Assembly: GCA_023653075.1 (NCBI GenBank) | Contig: JAMNXQ010000002.1 | Location: forward strand, 62,001-126,000 | Direction of reading: 5' to 3' | Length of the DNA stretch: 64,000 nucleotides | Origin: Algoriphagus sp. | GTDB taxonomy: Bacteria; Bacteroidota; Bacteroidia; Cytophagales; Cyclobacteriaceae | Shown here: one piece after another, positions 17,507-26,514 of the stretch | How positions within the stretch are numbered: the first letter of the stretch is position 1 | How the letters are laid out: every line of letters starts with the position of its first letter | Position numbers and translations under genes: made by a program | The notes under the pieces: model-generated | Databases searched by the model: none | Seen by the model: only the letters and a program-made list of their open reading frames with translations | Told to the model about the DNA's origin: nothing

Positions 17507-18898
17507 TTACTGTTTTCCGTTCATAAATGCACCTTGAAATGCTTCAAAGTACTTATCTACATCCTGCATGCAGCGGTGTGCTTCTTCGTTGGCACGTAAG
17601 AAGATGGGTTCTACCATCTCCGTAGCTGCTACAAACTGTCTTTGGTCTTCCTTATCGGCTTTGCGATCGAAATACTTCACACCATCCACAAAGGTCATTT
17701 GTGGGACGGCATAGGAAGAAAGTGGATGTCCTTCGAAGATGACAAGATCGGCTTGCTTGCCTACCTCGATCGAACCTACTTTGTCTTCGATTCCCAATTG
17801 CTTGGCGGGGTTGATGGTGATCATGGCAAGCGCCTCTTCGTCTGTTAAACCTCCATAACGCTGGGTTTTGCCTGCTTCATGGTACAAGTGACGGATCAAT
17901 TCGGCAGAATCAGAGTTGATCGAAGTAATGGCACCATTTTTCTGAAGAATAGCTGCATTGTAAGCTGTGGAATAGTAAACTTCCATCTTGTAAGCCCACC
18001 AATCCGCAAATACCGAAGCCCCCATCGTGTATTCCGCGATTTCAGGAGCCACTTTAAATCCTTCGTTGGTATGTTGGAATACTACCTTTTTGATGTTGAA
18101 ATCCTTGATTACGTTGATCAACATGTAGATTTCATCGGCACGATAAGAGTGGCAATGGATGATGATTTTTCCATCTAAGATATCAACTAATGTCTGCAGT
18201 CGTTCGCTGTAAGCAGGAGGGGTGAGGATGTTGCCCTTTTGAGCCTTGGCAAGGTTGTATTTCTCCCATCCCTTTTTGTATTGGATGGCCTCGTTAAATC
18301 CATTACGAATTACCGCTTCCACGCCCATTCGAGAACGCGGTTGGATGCCGTTGCCTCTGCCGTGTACACGGGTTGGATTTTCACCCAAGGCAAACTTGAT
18401 CGTTCGGGGAGCATCCTGCATGATGATAGCTGCTGGATCTTCGCTTCCCCAACGGTGCTTAAGTGTGGCATTTTGTCCGCCCACCACATTGGCAGAGCCG
18501 TGCATGGCGTGGGAAATGGTTACTCCTCCTGCCAGGGCTCGGTAAATTCCTAGATCCTGAGGATTCACTACATCTTTCATTCGGATTTCTGCAGTGATCG
18601 GAGCAGAAGCTTCGTTGACCACATCTAGTCCCACGTGGGAGTGTGCATCAATGATACCTGGCATCACGTATTTGCCTGTAGCATCAATTGCGGTTATTCC
18701 AGCAGGAGCGGTTAGGTTCTTGCCGATTTGCGTGATCACTCCATTTTCAACCAACACATCCGAAGATTCAAGGTTGCCTTTGGTAACCGTTAGAACCGTT
18801 GCATTTTTAATCAATACACTGCCTTTTTGAACCTGTGCCTGGGACATCCCAACACCCAATCCAAAAAACGCAGCGAGAAGGTAAATGTGCTTTTTCAT
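17507..18898 (-). CDS. exported amidohydrolase with intact metal site
   Basis: 463 residues, middle gene of the operon, signal peptide to about residue 22. The metal motif is present as PGIIDAHSHVG (His86, His88), followed by IIHCHSYRADE (a candidate third metal His), FQHTNEGFK and INSDSAELIRHL (candidate metal Asp), then the conserved ITINPAKQLGIEDKVGSIEVG and QADLVIFEGHPL. It is related to imidazolonepropionase/dipeptidase-like amidohydrolases and should hydrolyse an amide or cyclic amide in the periplasm. It starts 2 bp after the first amidohydrolase gene stops. Substrate unknown. Confidence 0.9.
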   Translation of the reverse strand: MKKHIYLLAAFFGLGVGMSQAQVQKGSVLIKNATVLTVTKGNLESSDVLVENGVITQIGKNLTAPAGITAIDATGKYVMPGIIDAHSHVGLDVVNEASAPITAEIRMKDVVNPQDLGIYRALAGGVTISHAMHGSANVVGGQNATLKHRWGSEDPAAIIMQDAPRTIKFALGENPTRVHGRGNGIQPRSRMGVEAVIRNGFNEAIQYKKGWEKYNLAKAQKGNILTPPAYSERLQTLVDILDGKIIIHCHSYRADEIYMLINVIKDFNIKKVVFQHTNEGFKVAPEIAEYTMGASVFADWWAYKMEVYYSTAYNAAILQKNGAITSINSDSAELIRHLYHEAGKTQRYGGLTDEEALAMITINPAKQLGIEDKVGSIEVGKQADLVIFEGHPLSSYAVPQMTFVDGVKYFDRKADKEDQRQFVAATEMVEPIFLRANEEAHRCMQDVDKYFEAFQGAFMNGKQ

Positions 18899-18900
18899 GT

Positions 18901-20601
18901 TTAGTTTGCTTGGCTAGGTGAAGAAAGAGTTGCTTTTACAGGGAAAGAACCCATTTGGGGTACAGACAAGGAGCCTTCCATAATTTTCCCATTGATTTCT
19001 CCTGAGATAGCTACCGTGAGGCTCATGCCACCTGCAGCTACATCAAACTCGAAACTGAGTGTCTTTCCTGAAAGGCTAGCGTTTTTGATTGGTGCAGTGG
19101 CCTTTCCAGCACCAGATGGATCATCAAAGGTGATACTTCCTCCCAAAACTCCGTTTTCGCGCTTTAGGGTAATTTCCCCTCCGGAACTTCCTGCAGGTGT
19201 CTCAGAGCTGTATTCCCATACTCCCTCTACTTGAACCCCATTGGGAGCACCTTCAGGTTTTGCTTCAGTTTTTACTGATTTCTTTTTGATCTCGTAGTCA
19301 AAAACATAGCCATCCGAAATGACGTATTTGATTTGGGATTCTTCCTTGAAAAGGGTATCTGTGGTCACTACCAAGTTGGCAAGCTTTCCTTTTTCAAGGG
19401 TTCCAGCCATGCTGCTGATTCCTAGGATTGCAGCTGGATTTGTAGTTAAAGCTGCTAAAGCTGCCTTTTCACTCAATCCATTCGAAATCATGGTATTCAA
19501 GGTCTTCTGAACATCGGCTGCTTTGGCGTCTGCTGTACTGAACCCAAATGGAATTCCCGCTTTTTCCAACTGGGCCGCCTGTTTCAAAGCGTTGTCATAC
19601 GATTCTTTTACTCGGGAATACTGGGCCTTGGTGGCTTCGGTGACACCTTCTGCTTTTTGTGATTTGATGGACTTGTCATCTGGAACCTGCAACTTAATCA
19701 ATACTGGAGTATTTGAAGATTTGATGACACCAATCACAGATTCATAGTTTTCCAATCCCATAAGGATCAACTTGAAGCCTAATTCTTTTTGCAAGGCAAT
19801 CGCTCGGCGAATTTCAAGTTCAGAGCCTGCTGCAAATAGTACTGGAAGTTGCTTTTGTACCACCGGCATAAAGGCCGTGTGCGTTGGGCTTGTTTGTGGT
19901 CTTTTTATCCCTGCGCTGGTAGCAAACATGCGTTCGTGTTCAATCACCAAGGCAGTGTTTTGGTAAATATCCCGAAACTTGGCCATTACCCCGGCCAAGG
20001 TAGCAGGATACATTCCTCTTGAGCTTCTGAAATTTGCAGCAGCGGCTGCATTTACCTTTAGGATATTCGTAGTTTTTGGTTCACCCAAGAACACTAGAGC
20101 CGTCTTCCCAGGAAGCATGCCGCCATCAGGAACAACTTGACTAAGCGTGAATCCTGCTTTTCTCCAGTCATCTACTTGAGTACTGGCCCCGGAATAGGTG
20201 TCGGTGGCCATTCTCCAAGGCGTGATTCCAGCTACTTCATCGGGTGGGGTAGAAGAAACAAAATCTTTTGGACGCTCCACCTCTTTGGGTTTGGAAATAC
20301 CCATAGTTCCTGCACCATCGATAAATCCTGGATAGACATACAGGGAATCACCTGGGATTACCTTCGCTTCTTTGGGAAGGGTAAGTGAAGCGCCTACACC
20401 TAAGATTATTCCATCTTTGATGAGGATTGTGGCTTTACTTCCTGGGTCTCCAGGAGCCTTAACTACCGTGGCATTGGTGATGGCGTAGGTGCTGGTTACC
20501 CTACGTTTACCCGTAGGATCACTTTGGGCCCAAGCAGCTTGGTTGAGCCATCCTGCGACCAACAATCCCAGCATTCCTGCCTTTAAAAATTGTTTGTTCA
20601 T
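18901..20601 (-). CDS. exported amidohydrolase-family protein with extra C-terminal beta domain, HxH lost
   Basis: 566 residues, first gene of the operon, signal peptide ending AAWAQ near residue 26. The PG-ID strand is present as PGFIDGAGTMG (91-101) but the two metal His are replaced by Ala and Thr. The C-terminal superfamily segment LTTNPAAILGISSMAGTLEKG is kept. About 100 further residues (from EGVWEYSSETPAG) form a Gly/Ser/Thr-rich beta domain with repeated strands (EITLKRENGVLGGSITF, LSFEFDVAAGG), seen in neither partner. It probably acts as a non-catalytic or altered subunit. Stop and next start are 2 bp apart, so translation is likely coupled. Confidence 0.85.
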   Translation of the reverse strand: MNKQFLKAGMLGLLVAGWLNQAAWAQSDPTGKRRVTSTYAITNATVVKAPGDPGSKATILIKDGIILGVGASLTLPKEAKVIPGDSLYVYPGFIDGAGTMGISKPKEVERPKDFVSSTPPDEVAGITPWRMATDTYSGASTQVDDWRKAGFTLSQVVPDGGMLPGKTALVFLGEPKTTNILKVNAAAAANFRSSRGMYPATLAGVMAKFRDIYQNTALVIEHERMFATSAGIKRPQTSPTHTAFMPVVQKQLPVLFAAGSELEIRRAIALQKELGFKLILMGLENYESVIGVIKSSNTPVLIKLQVPDDKSIKSQKAEGVTEATKAQYSRVKESYDNALKQAAQLEKAGIPFGFSTADAKAADVQKTLNTMISNGLSEKAALAALTTNPAAILGISSMAGTLEKGKLANLVVTTDTLFKEESQIKYVISDGYVFDYEIKKKSVKTEAKPEGAPNGVQVEGVWEYSSETPAGSSGGEITLKRENGVLGGSITFDDPSGAGKATAPIKNASLSGKTLSFEFDVAAGGMSLTVAISGEINGKIMEGSLSVPQMGSFPVKATLSSPSQAN

Positions 20602-20879
20602 GCTTGAATTGGTTAAACTTTAGTTAGCAAACTACAAATTGCAAGAAGAGTTCTTGCAAACATTATTTTTAGAATCCATTTTAAAGGATTAGTGGTCCAA
20701 TAGCTGGGTAAGGATTCGTATCCGGGTGATGGCTAGTGGAACCCAATGTGAATCAAAAATAAAACTTCAAGTCCATTCATCAAGTCTGTTTACTAATTTC
20801 ATTTTTCTAGTTCCTCTTGCAGGGATTTATTGCCCAAACTAAAGCCCCAATTTCTCGTTTAGTCTTAAAATTTAAAGCC

Positions 20880-21464
20880 ATGGATACACCCGAATTGCTT
20901 CCCAAAACGGAATTGAATTGCCCCAAAGGATTGGAATTAGTCCTATTGGGAGGAGGCTGCTTCTGGTGTACAGAAGCTGTGTTTTTGCGTTTGGAAGGAG
21001 TGAAATCGGTGGTGCCTGGATATGCAGGTGGCATCGTTATCGAACCGACCTATGAAGCCATCTGTAGAGGAACTACAGGGCATGCAGAAGTCATTCAGGT
21101 TACCTTTGACCCCAAACTAATCAGCTTTGACACCCTTTTGGCAGTTTTTTGGGCGACCCATGATCCCACTACGTTAAATCGTCAAGGAGCTGATGTAGGG
21201 CCACAGTATCGATCTGCGGTTTTTTACACGAATGATGCTCAAGGAGAAAAAGCGTTGTCTCTTAAACATAAATTAAATCAATCTGGGGTGTACACCCAAC
21301 CGATTGTGACTGAAATTACCCCATTTTCTAATTTTTATTCGGCCGAAGACTACCATCACAACTATTATGCTTTGCACGGGCAACAGCCCTATTGTCAATT
21401 TGTGGTTCGACCAAAGGTGGAGAAACTTCAACAACTTTTTGGAGACTTACTAGGTAAGAAGTAA
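20880..21464 (+). CDS. msrA: peptide-methionine (S)-S-oxide reductase
   Basis: 194 residues. MsrA reduces methionine-S-sulfoxide in proteins. The catalytic motif GGGCFWCTEAVF is present near residue 24, followed by VVPGYAGG, TGHAEVIQVTFDP, FWATHDPTTLNRQGADVGPQYRS and the C-terminal FYSAEDYHHNYYALHGQQPYC with a possible resolving Cys. The ATG at 20880 gives the usual N-terminus; an in-frame TTG 63 bp upstream would add residues with no family resemblance. It stands alone, divergent from the amidohydrolase operon; I see no clear promoter box. Confidence 0.95.
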   Translation: MDTPELLPKTELNCPKGLELVLLGGGCFWCTEAVFLRLEGVKSVVPGYAGGIVIEPTYEAICRGTTGHAEVIQVTFDPKLISFDTLLAVFWATHDPTTLNRQGADVGPQYRSAVFYTNDAQGEKALSLKHKLNQSGVYTQPIVTEITPFSNFYSAEDYHHNYYALHGQQPYCQFVVRPKVEKLQQLFGDLLGKK

Positions 21465-21886
21465 CGGTAGGATGGGTTTTTACTAGACTAAGCTTCCCTT
21501 AAAAAGTAACTATCAACTTCTAATCAATAGAGTCAGGGGCTGCTGTTTCCTGAAATCAAAAAAAATAGTAATTTTGAAGAATTTATCCTTTTGGTATTAA
21601 AGAAAATATGATTATCCGCAATCACTCCAGTAGCTTAAAACATCCTTGAATTTCTGCGGATAATCGTCGACAGACGACTGTCCACAGACCACAGCTCACC
21701 TAAAGGAACTTCAAACCTTACTTTTCTTTGGGTACTGGTAACAAAGCGGATAATCAGTAAAGAAAAAATGGGATTTTCCTTATGTTTTTCCTATCCCTAT
21801 TCTATAAATACCTAGGAAGTAGGTGTAGCCATTTGCTGGAATGATAACTAGGGAATTTGAAAACCACTAAAACCAATACGACAGGA
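21465..21886. other. 422-bp intergenic region with inverted and dispersed repeats
   Basis: No coding sequence seen. It holds an 11-bp inverted repeat (GATTATCCGCA 21610-21620 with TGCGGATAATC 21655-21665), a third copy of GCGGATAATC at 21747-21756, and a GTCGACAG/GTCCACAG-type repeat patch at about 21665-21700 that recurs in the intergenic region near 31.06 kb. A TAATTTTG box (21569-21576) fits the -7 consensus, but no TTG stands at the right distance upstream. Confidence 0.6.
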
Positions 21887-23554
21887 ATGATCAGAACTAG
21901 AGCACAAGAATCCAGAGCAGCCATAGAGCGCTTGTACATCACGATGCGCCATCTTTTTAACCGAGGGAGCTACAAACCCATGGGGGTATCTGGGGAAGGC
22001 TTGATCCAGGCTTTGATGGTGCTTAGCCCGGAAATCTATGGGAAGTTGACTGATCCTGAAAAAATAGAATTGGATGGACTGCTTTATGTCATGGAGCGCC
22101 TTCCAAAAGGAATTGAAGAGTGCCGATTTGTGCGCTTGATCAGTCGAGAAGGATACGAGACGTCTCACCTCAAACCCATCGTGCCTCCACGGAGAAAGCG
22201 CAATTGTTATCGCTTAGATGAACAGGTTATGTATGTGGAGATGACTCGTGGAAGATCAGATATTTATGACATCCTTACTCACTTGACTTTTCTCTACATA
22301 GAGTCTCGGAAAATCCAACAAAATAGCACCGATCCAAAAGGAAAAATCTCTTCCAATTGGAAGATGCTTGAAGACTATGTAAGCAAGGAAAAGTTGGGCG
22401 AGGAAGTGGCAGTAGAAAGTGCCGCGGCTTATTTAAGTCATATTATCGGTAGAACCTACGAGGAGACCGTACATGCGGTACAGAAGTTTGCCGAGAGCAG
22501 CAATTCCAATAGCTTGTTTTCCATTGTTTACCACTTGGGTAGGTTGTCCATTGAAGAATCAAACCAGGGTTTGGATCGAGAAATAAGTTTCTCTGCTACG
22601 CTACGCGAGCGGATAGGGCATCACGTGTATGGGGAGCTTTGGGCCAATCGAATCAAAGAAGCTTTATTGGAACGGAAGTTGATTCATCGCCCCATTCACA
22701 TCATCTCCGCCAACATGCATAGCGTGGTCAATACCATTTATGCACACCAAGCGCTAGGTGCTGGAAGCTTTGAAGACATCGAACAAGTGGCTACTGAGAT
22801 TTCCATCAAGGCAAAAAATAACCAAGGCAAGAAAATATGGGCTTATGCCGAAAAGCATGGGTTTATAGATCTTCCGGATGAGTCGGGAACCAATATTGGA
22901 GCGCAACTCTTGGATACCGCTCTAATGGAGGTAGATTCCTTGATTCCTGGAGTCCATTTGCCCAAAGAAAAGGAAAAACGTCCTGTATTTGTGGTCATGG
23001 ATTATGCCTTTGGAGAGCAAGCTTACGAATGCTTTGATGAATTGCTCAAACCCTACACCAAGGATGGGATGAAATATCCCTTGAATGTGGTTTCCACCTC
23101 AATCATGGGGAAGGCGGGCATTCTTCACGGAGGAAAGGGAGATTTGATGGTACCTACTGCGCATGTGTTTGAAGGAACTGCCGACAATTATCCTTTCCGG
23201 AATGAATTAAAAAAATCTGATTTCAAGGGCTACGGTTTGGGTGTATACGAAGGCTCCATGATCACTGTATTGGGAACATCTCTGCAGAACCGAGATATCT
23301 TGACCTACTTTATGGAATCTTCCTGGAAGGCAGTGGGATTAGAGATGGAGGGAGCACATTACCAAAAGGCCATCCAATCTGCCTCCAAAATCCGTGCAAA
23401 TATCCGATCCAATATCAAGGTACTCTATGCCTACTATGCATCGGATAATCCTTTAGAGACGGGTAGCACGCTCGCCTCAGGCGCCTTGGGAATGGATGGA
23501 GTTCGTCCTACGTACCTGATTACCTATAAGATCCTGGAGAAACTGTTTAACTAA
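21887..23554 (+). CDS. DUF6909-family protein, C-terminal half nucleoside-phosphorylase-like
   Basis: 555 residues from ATG 21887 (a TTG at 21857 would add ten). I recognise it as the Bacteroidota family DUF6909, function unknown; that label is from memory. No signal peptide, so cytoplasmic. The N-terminal half is helical (RAAIERLYITMRHLF, LYVMERLPKGIEEC). The C-terminal half carries motifs resembling the PNP/UDP phosphorylase superfamily: STSIMGKAGILHGG, then GDLMVPTAHVFEG, and VGLEMEGAHYQKAI, close to the MEGA substrate-binding motif of nucleosidases. It may bind or cleave a nucleoside. Family call fair; enzymatic suggestion is inference. Confidence 0.7.
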   Translation: MIRTRAQESRAAIERLYITMRHLFNRGSYKPMGVSGEGLIQALMVLSPEIYGKLTDPEKIELDGLLYVMERLPKGIEECRFVRLISREGYETSHLKPIVPPRRKRNCYRLDEQVMYVEMTRGRSDIYDILTHLTFLYIESRKIQQNSTDPKGKISSNWKMLEDYVSKEKLGEEVAVESAAAYLSHIIGRTYEETVHAVQKFAESSNSNSLFSIVYHLGRLSIEESNQGLDREISFSATLRERIGHHVYGELWANRIKEALLERKLIHRPIHIISANMHSVVNTIYAHQALGAGSFEDIEQVATEISIKAKNNQGKKIWAYAEKHGFIDLPDESGTNIGAQLLDTALMEVDSLIPGVHLPKEKEKRPVFVVMDYAFGEQAYECFDELLKPYTKDGMKYPLNVVSTSIMGKAGILHGGKGDLMVPTAHVFEGTADNYPFRNELKKSDFKGYGLGVYEGSMITVLGTSLQNRDILTYFMESSWKAVGLEMEGAHYQKAIQSASKIRANIRSNIKVLYAYYASDNPLETGSTLASGALGMDGVRPTYLITYKILEKLFN

Positions 23555-23595
23555 TTCGGAAAACTTCATCCCAGCTTCTCAGTGGCCCGGATTTT

Positions 23596-24063
23596 TTATT
23601 TCTTACTCTCCACTCGGGTTGAATGAAGCAGTTCTAGCCTCCAGCCTTCGCTGGTCCGAATGGCGGAAGCACTTTCAAGCCAATACACCTCACGAGGAGC
23701 GGCACCTTCCTTTGTAAAAGTTGCCCAATTGTGATAGGCTACCCAGGCTCTATCTCCAAAAACTTCCGTTTTAATGAATTCGAAACGATTGGTTCGTGTC
23801 ATTGGGTTGGGATTTTTGCTTCGATCTCCGAGGTAGGTTTTGATAAAATCCATGTCCCATACTTCTCCTTGCTCCAGCAACAAAAAATCAGGGGTGTAAA
23901 AGCGGTCCAGCAATTCCACCCGATAGCTAGAAAATAAGGAATCGAAAGATACTTGGATGAGTTGATGGATTTCGAGAGTCTCCTGTTTTGAGGAACTAGT
24001 TTGTGCCTGTGCAGCTACATGAAAAACTAAGGTTAGGAATAGGATAAAAGTGATTTTTTTCAT
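23596..24063 (-). CDS. secreted NTF2-like/SnoaL-type protein (DUF4440-like)
   Basis: 155 residues with a signal peptide ending VAAQAQ near residue 21. The body has the cone-shaped NTF2-like pattern: helix EIHQLIQVSFDSLFSSY, LLDRFYTPDFLLLEQGEVWD, FIKTYLG, then strands GDRAWVAYHNWATF and REVYWLESASAIRTSEGWRLELLHSTRV. Such proteins bind small ligands or have isomerase-like activity; nothing here fixes a function. It is a single gene with no obvious operon partner, convergent with the DUF6909 gene. Confidence 0.75.
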   Translation of the reverse strand: MKKITFILFLTLVFHVAAQAQTSSSKQETLEIHQLIQVSFDSLFSSYRVELLDRFYTPDFLLLEQGEVWDMDFIKTYLGDRSKNPNPMTRTNRFEFIKTEVFGDRAWVAYHNWATFTKEGAAPREVYWLESASAIRTSEGWRLELLHSTRVESKK

Positions 24064-24169
24064 AGGAGATTAGGGTTAAATTATAAATCAGGACTGGAAT
24101 CATGGAATGAGTTTTAATACATGCTGGAATTGAAAACTAAGTAAAATTCAAATATGCCTGGCGAAAGCA

Positions 24170-24204
24170 CAAAAAAAAATCGGCTAGAAAAGCCGATTTT
24201 TAAT
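24170..24204. terminator. terminator of the fasciclin gene
   Basis: A perfect 10-bp stem with AGAA loop (AAAATCGGCT 24177-24186 with AGCCGATTTT 24191-24200) is flanked by A and T runs on both sides, 21 bp past the fasciclin stop. Confidence 0.88.
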
Positions 24205-24221
24205 GAGAGTAAAACAGAAAC

Positions 24222-24770
24222 TTACTTAGGTAAGAACACAGCATCCACCACATGGATGACGCCATTGCTACCTGCAAGATCAGCGGCGATCACTTTCGCT
24301 CCATTGATGGTTACTACACCACCTTTGATCGCTACTGTCAACTCCTGACCATTCAACGTTTTCACTTTCTGACCGTCGGTCAATTGGCTAGACAATACAT
24401 TACCTGCTACCACATGGTAAGTAAGGATAGTAGTCAATTTCTCTTTGTTTTCAGGCTTCAATAAATCTTCTACTGTTCCTGCTGGCAAGGCTGCAAAAGC
24501 GGCATTGGTAGGAGCAAATACAGTAAATGGACCTGTTCCGCTAAGGGTCTCTACTAAGCCTGCAGCTGTTACAGCAGCGACTAGGGTAGTGTGATCAGCA
24601 GAACCTACTGCGATGTCTACCACAGTGTTTGGTGCTACTTCTTCTACTACAAGGGTGGTAGAGTCAACAGCCGTTTCGTCTGTTGCTTCTTCCTTTGGAG
24701 CATTGCAACTTACTAAGCTGGTAGCTACAAAACCCAAAAGGGCAAAAGCTACTAGATTGAAATTTTTCAT
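24222..24770 (-). CDS. fasciclin-domain lipoprotein
   Basis: 182 residues. Lipoprotein signal with lipobox SLVSC (Cys22), an acidic linker ([10 protein letters not shown]), then one FAS1 domain with the conserved H1 segment [33 protein letters not shown] and the C-terminal [17 protein letters not shown]1 domains act in adhesion or ligand binding at the cell surface. The FAS1 length is normal. Codon and base use match its neighbours. It has its own terminator and is probably a single-gene unit. Confidence 0.92.
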   Translation of the reverse strand: MKNFNLVAFALLGFVATSLVSCNAPKEEATDETAVDSTTLVVEEVAPNTVVDIAVGSADHTTLVAAVTAAGLVETLSGTGPFTVFAPTNAAFAALPAGTVEDLLKPENKEKLTTILTYHVVAGNVLSSQLTDGQKVKTLNGQELTVAIKGGVVTINGAKVIAADLAGSNGVIHVVDAVFLPK

Positions 24771-24854
24771 TGGATTAGTTTTTTAGTGTTTACAGATACC
24801 GAACTAGAAACCTAGAAATAAGTTTAAAAAAAATGAAAATCAGGGGGTTAGGAT

Positions 24855-24890
24855 AAAAAAAGCCCGCTGCTTTGAAAATGGCAGCGGGCT
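24855..24890 (-). terminator. terminator of the M20 amidohydrolase gene
   Basis: A perfect 10-bp GC-rich stem (AGCCCGCTGC 24861-24870 with GCAGCGGGCT 24881-24890) is followed by six T on the minus strand, 9 bp past the stop. Confidence 0.88.
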
Positions 24891-24898
24891 GATTTTGA

Positions 24899-26350
24899 TT
24901 AATACCCTGATTTCAATGGTGGAGGGCCATCAGGAACGATTCCTTTGTAGACATAATCTCCTTTCTTTTGCTGGAATTCCGCTTTGATTTCGTTGCGCAA
25001 GGTTTCATTTTGGTAAAGGTCCACCATGGTCATGGCTAATGCTTTGGAAGCATAGCCCATGCCCTTGTGCCCAATGGACATCCCTACTGAGGCCACGACA
25101 GCCCAGGAATGCCAAGGTGTTCCAGTAGGGGCGACAGTGGCTCCCATTCGGATGGTAGGCACGACCCAGCTCACGTCCCCAACGTCTGTACTCCCGCCCA
25201 TGCTATGCTCTTGCGTTTCTTCCATGGGTTTAATTTCTGAAATCACCCCCACTTGTGGTTTGCCATTCGCCTCCTGAATTTTCTTAGCAAAAGCCTGTTC
25301 CTCCTCGGTGTAGGAGATAGCTCCCAATGCTTCAATATTTTTTTGCATGACGGCCGAACCGGTGCGGTTTACCAAAATTTCATGTACCCCAGAAACCAAG
25401 GTTACTTTATGATCAACATTGGCCATGATGGCCGCACCAGAAGCCATCTTCTCCACTTGTTTCCAAACAGGCAATAGACCTTCTCTGCTGGTATCACGGA
25501 CGCGAACCCATAATCTGCTGTAATCGGGCACTACATTGACTACTTTTCCGCCGTCTTGAATATGGTAGTGAATGCGGACGGTAGGCTTGATGTGCTCTCT
25601 ATAATAGTTGATGCCATTGGTGTATAATTCAAGCGCATCGGAGGCAGATCTACCATTCCAAGGATCACCGGAAGCGTGGGCAGTTTGTCCGTTAAATTCC
25701 ACCAAGAAGTCCACCAAGGCCAATCCTTTTTGAACTTCAGTCTTGGTTTCGTCCGCAGGGTGCCAATCCATCATGATGTCTACATCATCCATCAAGCCTG
25801 CTCGGATCATCCATAATTTTCCGAAGTACTTTTCTTCTGCAGGAGTTCCATAGAATCGGATGGTTCCTTTGAGTTGACCCGAAGCGATCAGGTTTTTGAT
25901 GGCAGAAGCAGCTCCTAAGGAGGCGACGCCAAAAAGATTGTGACCGCATCCGTGACCAGGAGCTCCAGCGTGGAGTGGGCTTTTGAAAGGTACTTTGTTT
26001 TGTGATAAGCCAGGTAAACCATCAAATTCTCCCATGATGCCGATAATCGGAGCGCCAGAGCCGTATTCTGCTACGAAGGCAGTAGGGATTTCCCCTACAC
26101 CTCGAGTAACTTTAAATCCTAATTTTTCTGCGTAAGCGGAGAGTGCCGCAGAAGATTGCGTCTCTTGAAATGCGATTTCTTCAAAGGACCAAATCTTATC
26201 ACTGAGTTCGGTCATGTCCGCAAATTGTGCTTCAATACTTTGCTGCACTGATTGCTTGAGCGGATCTGGTTTAGGTAATCCTTTTTTCTGCGCCAAGATT
26301 GGGTTAGTAAGCGCTAGGAAAATGAGTAGGAGGAAGAAACTTCTTTTCAT
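24899..26350 (-). CDS. M20-family amidohydrolase, AbgB-like, exported
   Basis: 483 residues with a signal peptide (ends ILAQ near residue 20). The M20D signatures are present: GIMGEFDGLPGLSQ, the metal motif GHGCGHNLFGVASLGAA, the catalytic Glu region YGTPAEEKYFGK, MDWHPADETKTE, and the dimerisation-domain FNGQTAHASGDPWNGRSA. The closest recognised relatives are p-aminobenzoyl-glutamate hydrolase subunit B and other aminoacylases, which split an acyl- or aryl-amino-acid amide. AbgB normally pairs with AbgA; no AbgA-like gene is adjacent, and the export signal is unlike E. coli AbgB. Confidence 0.88.
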   Translation of the reverse strand: MKRSFFLLLIFLALTNPILAQKKGLPKPDPLKQSVQQSIEAQFADMTELSDKIWSFEEIAFQETQSSAALSAYAEKLGFKVTRGVGEIPTAFVAEYGSGAPIIGIMGEFDGLPGLSQNKVPFKSPLHAGAPGHGCGHNLFGVASLGAASAIKNLIASGQLKGTIRFYGTPAEEKYFGKLWMIRAGLMDDVDIMMDWHPADETKTEVQKGLALVDFLVEFNGQTAHASGDPWNGRSASDALELYTNGINYYREHIKPTVRIHYHIQDGGKVVNVVPDYSRLWVRVRDTSREGLLPVWKQVEKMASGAAIMANVDHKVTLVSGVHEILVNRTGSAVMQKNIEALGAISYTEEEQAFAKKIQEANGKPQVGVISEIKPMEETQEHSMGGSTDVGDVSWVVPTIRMGATVAPTGTPWHSWAVVASVGMSIGHKGMGYASKALAMTMVDLYQNETLRNEIKAEFQQKKGDYVYKGIVPDGPPPLKSGY

Positions 26351-26514
26351 AGGTAAACTAGACTAGGGGTTTATTTGAATAAGTAAGATAAGAAGGGATT
26401 TTTAATCCTTCCTAATTAATTGATAAGAGGTAGTTTTTTCCTTGGATTTGAGGAGTAGCTGGTGATACATTTAGCCTCTGGAATCGTATTTTCTCAACCA
26501 AAAAAACTAACTCA

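Noticed and set aside
16183-20601. Amidohydrolase flanking genes as pseudogenes
   Set aside because: Frames are full length without stops or shifts, signals and C-terminal motifs are intact; loss of the HxH is a substitution and not decay.
23555-23595. Possible terminator after the DUF6909 gene
   Set aside because: A T-run is present but I could not find a convincing stem.
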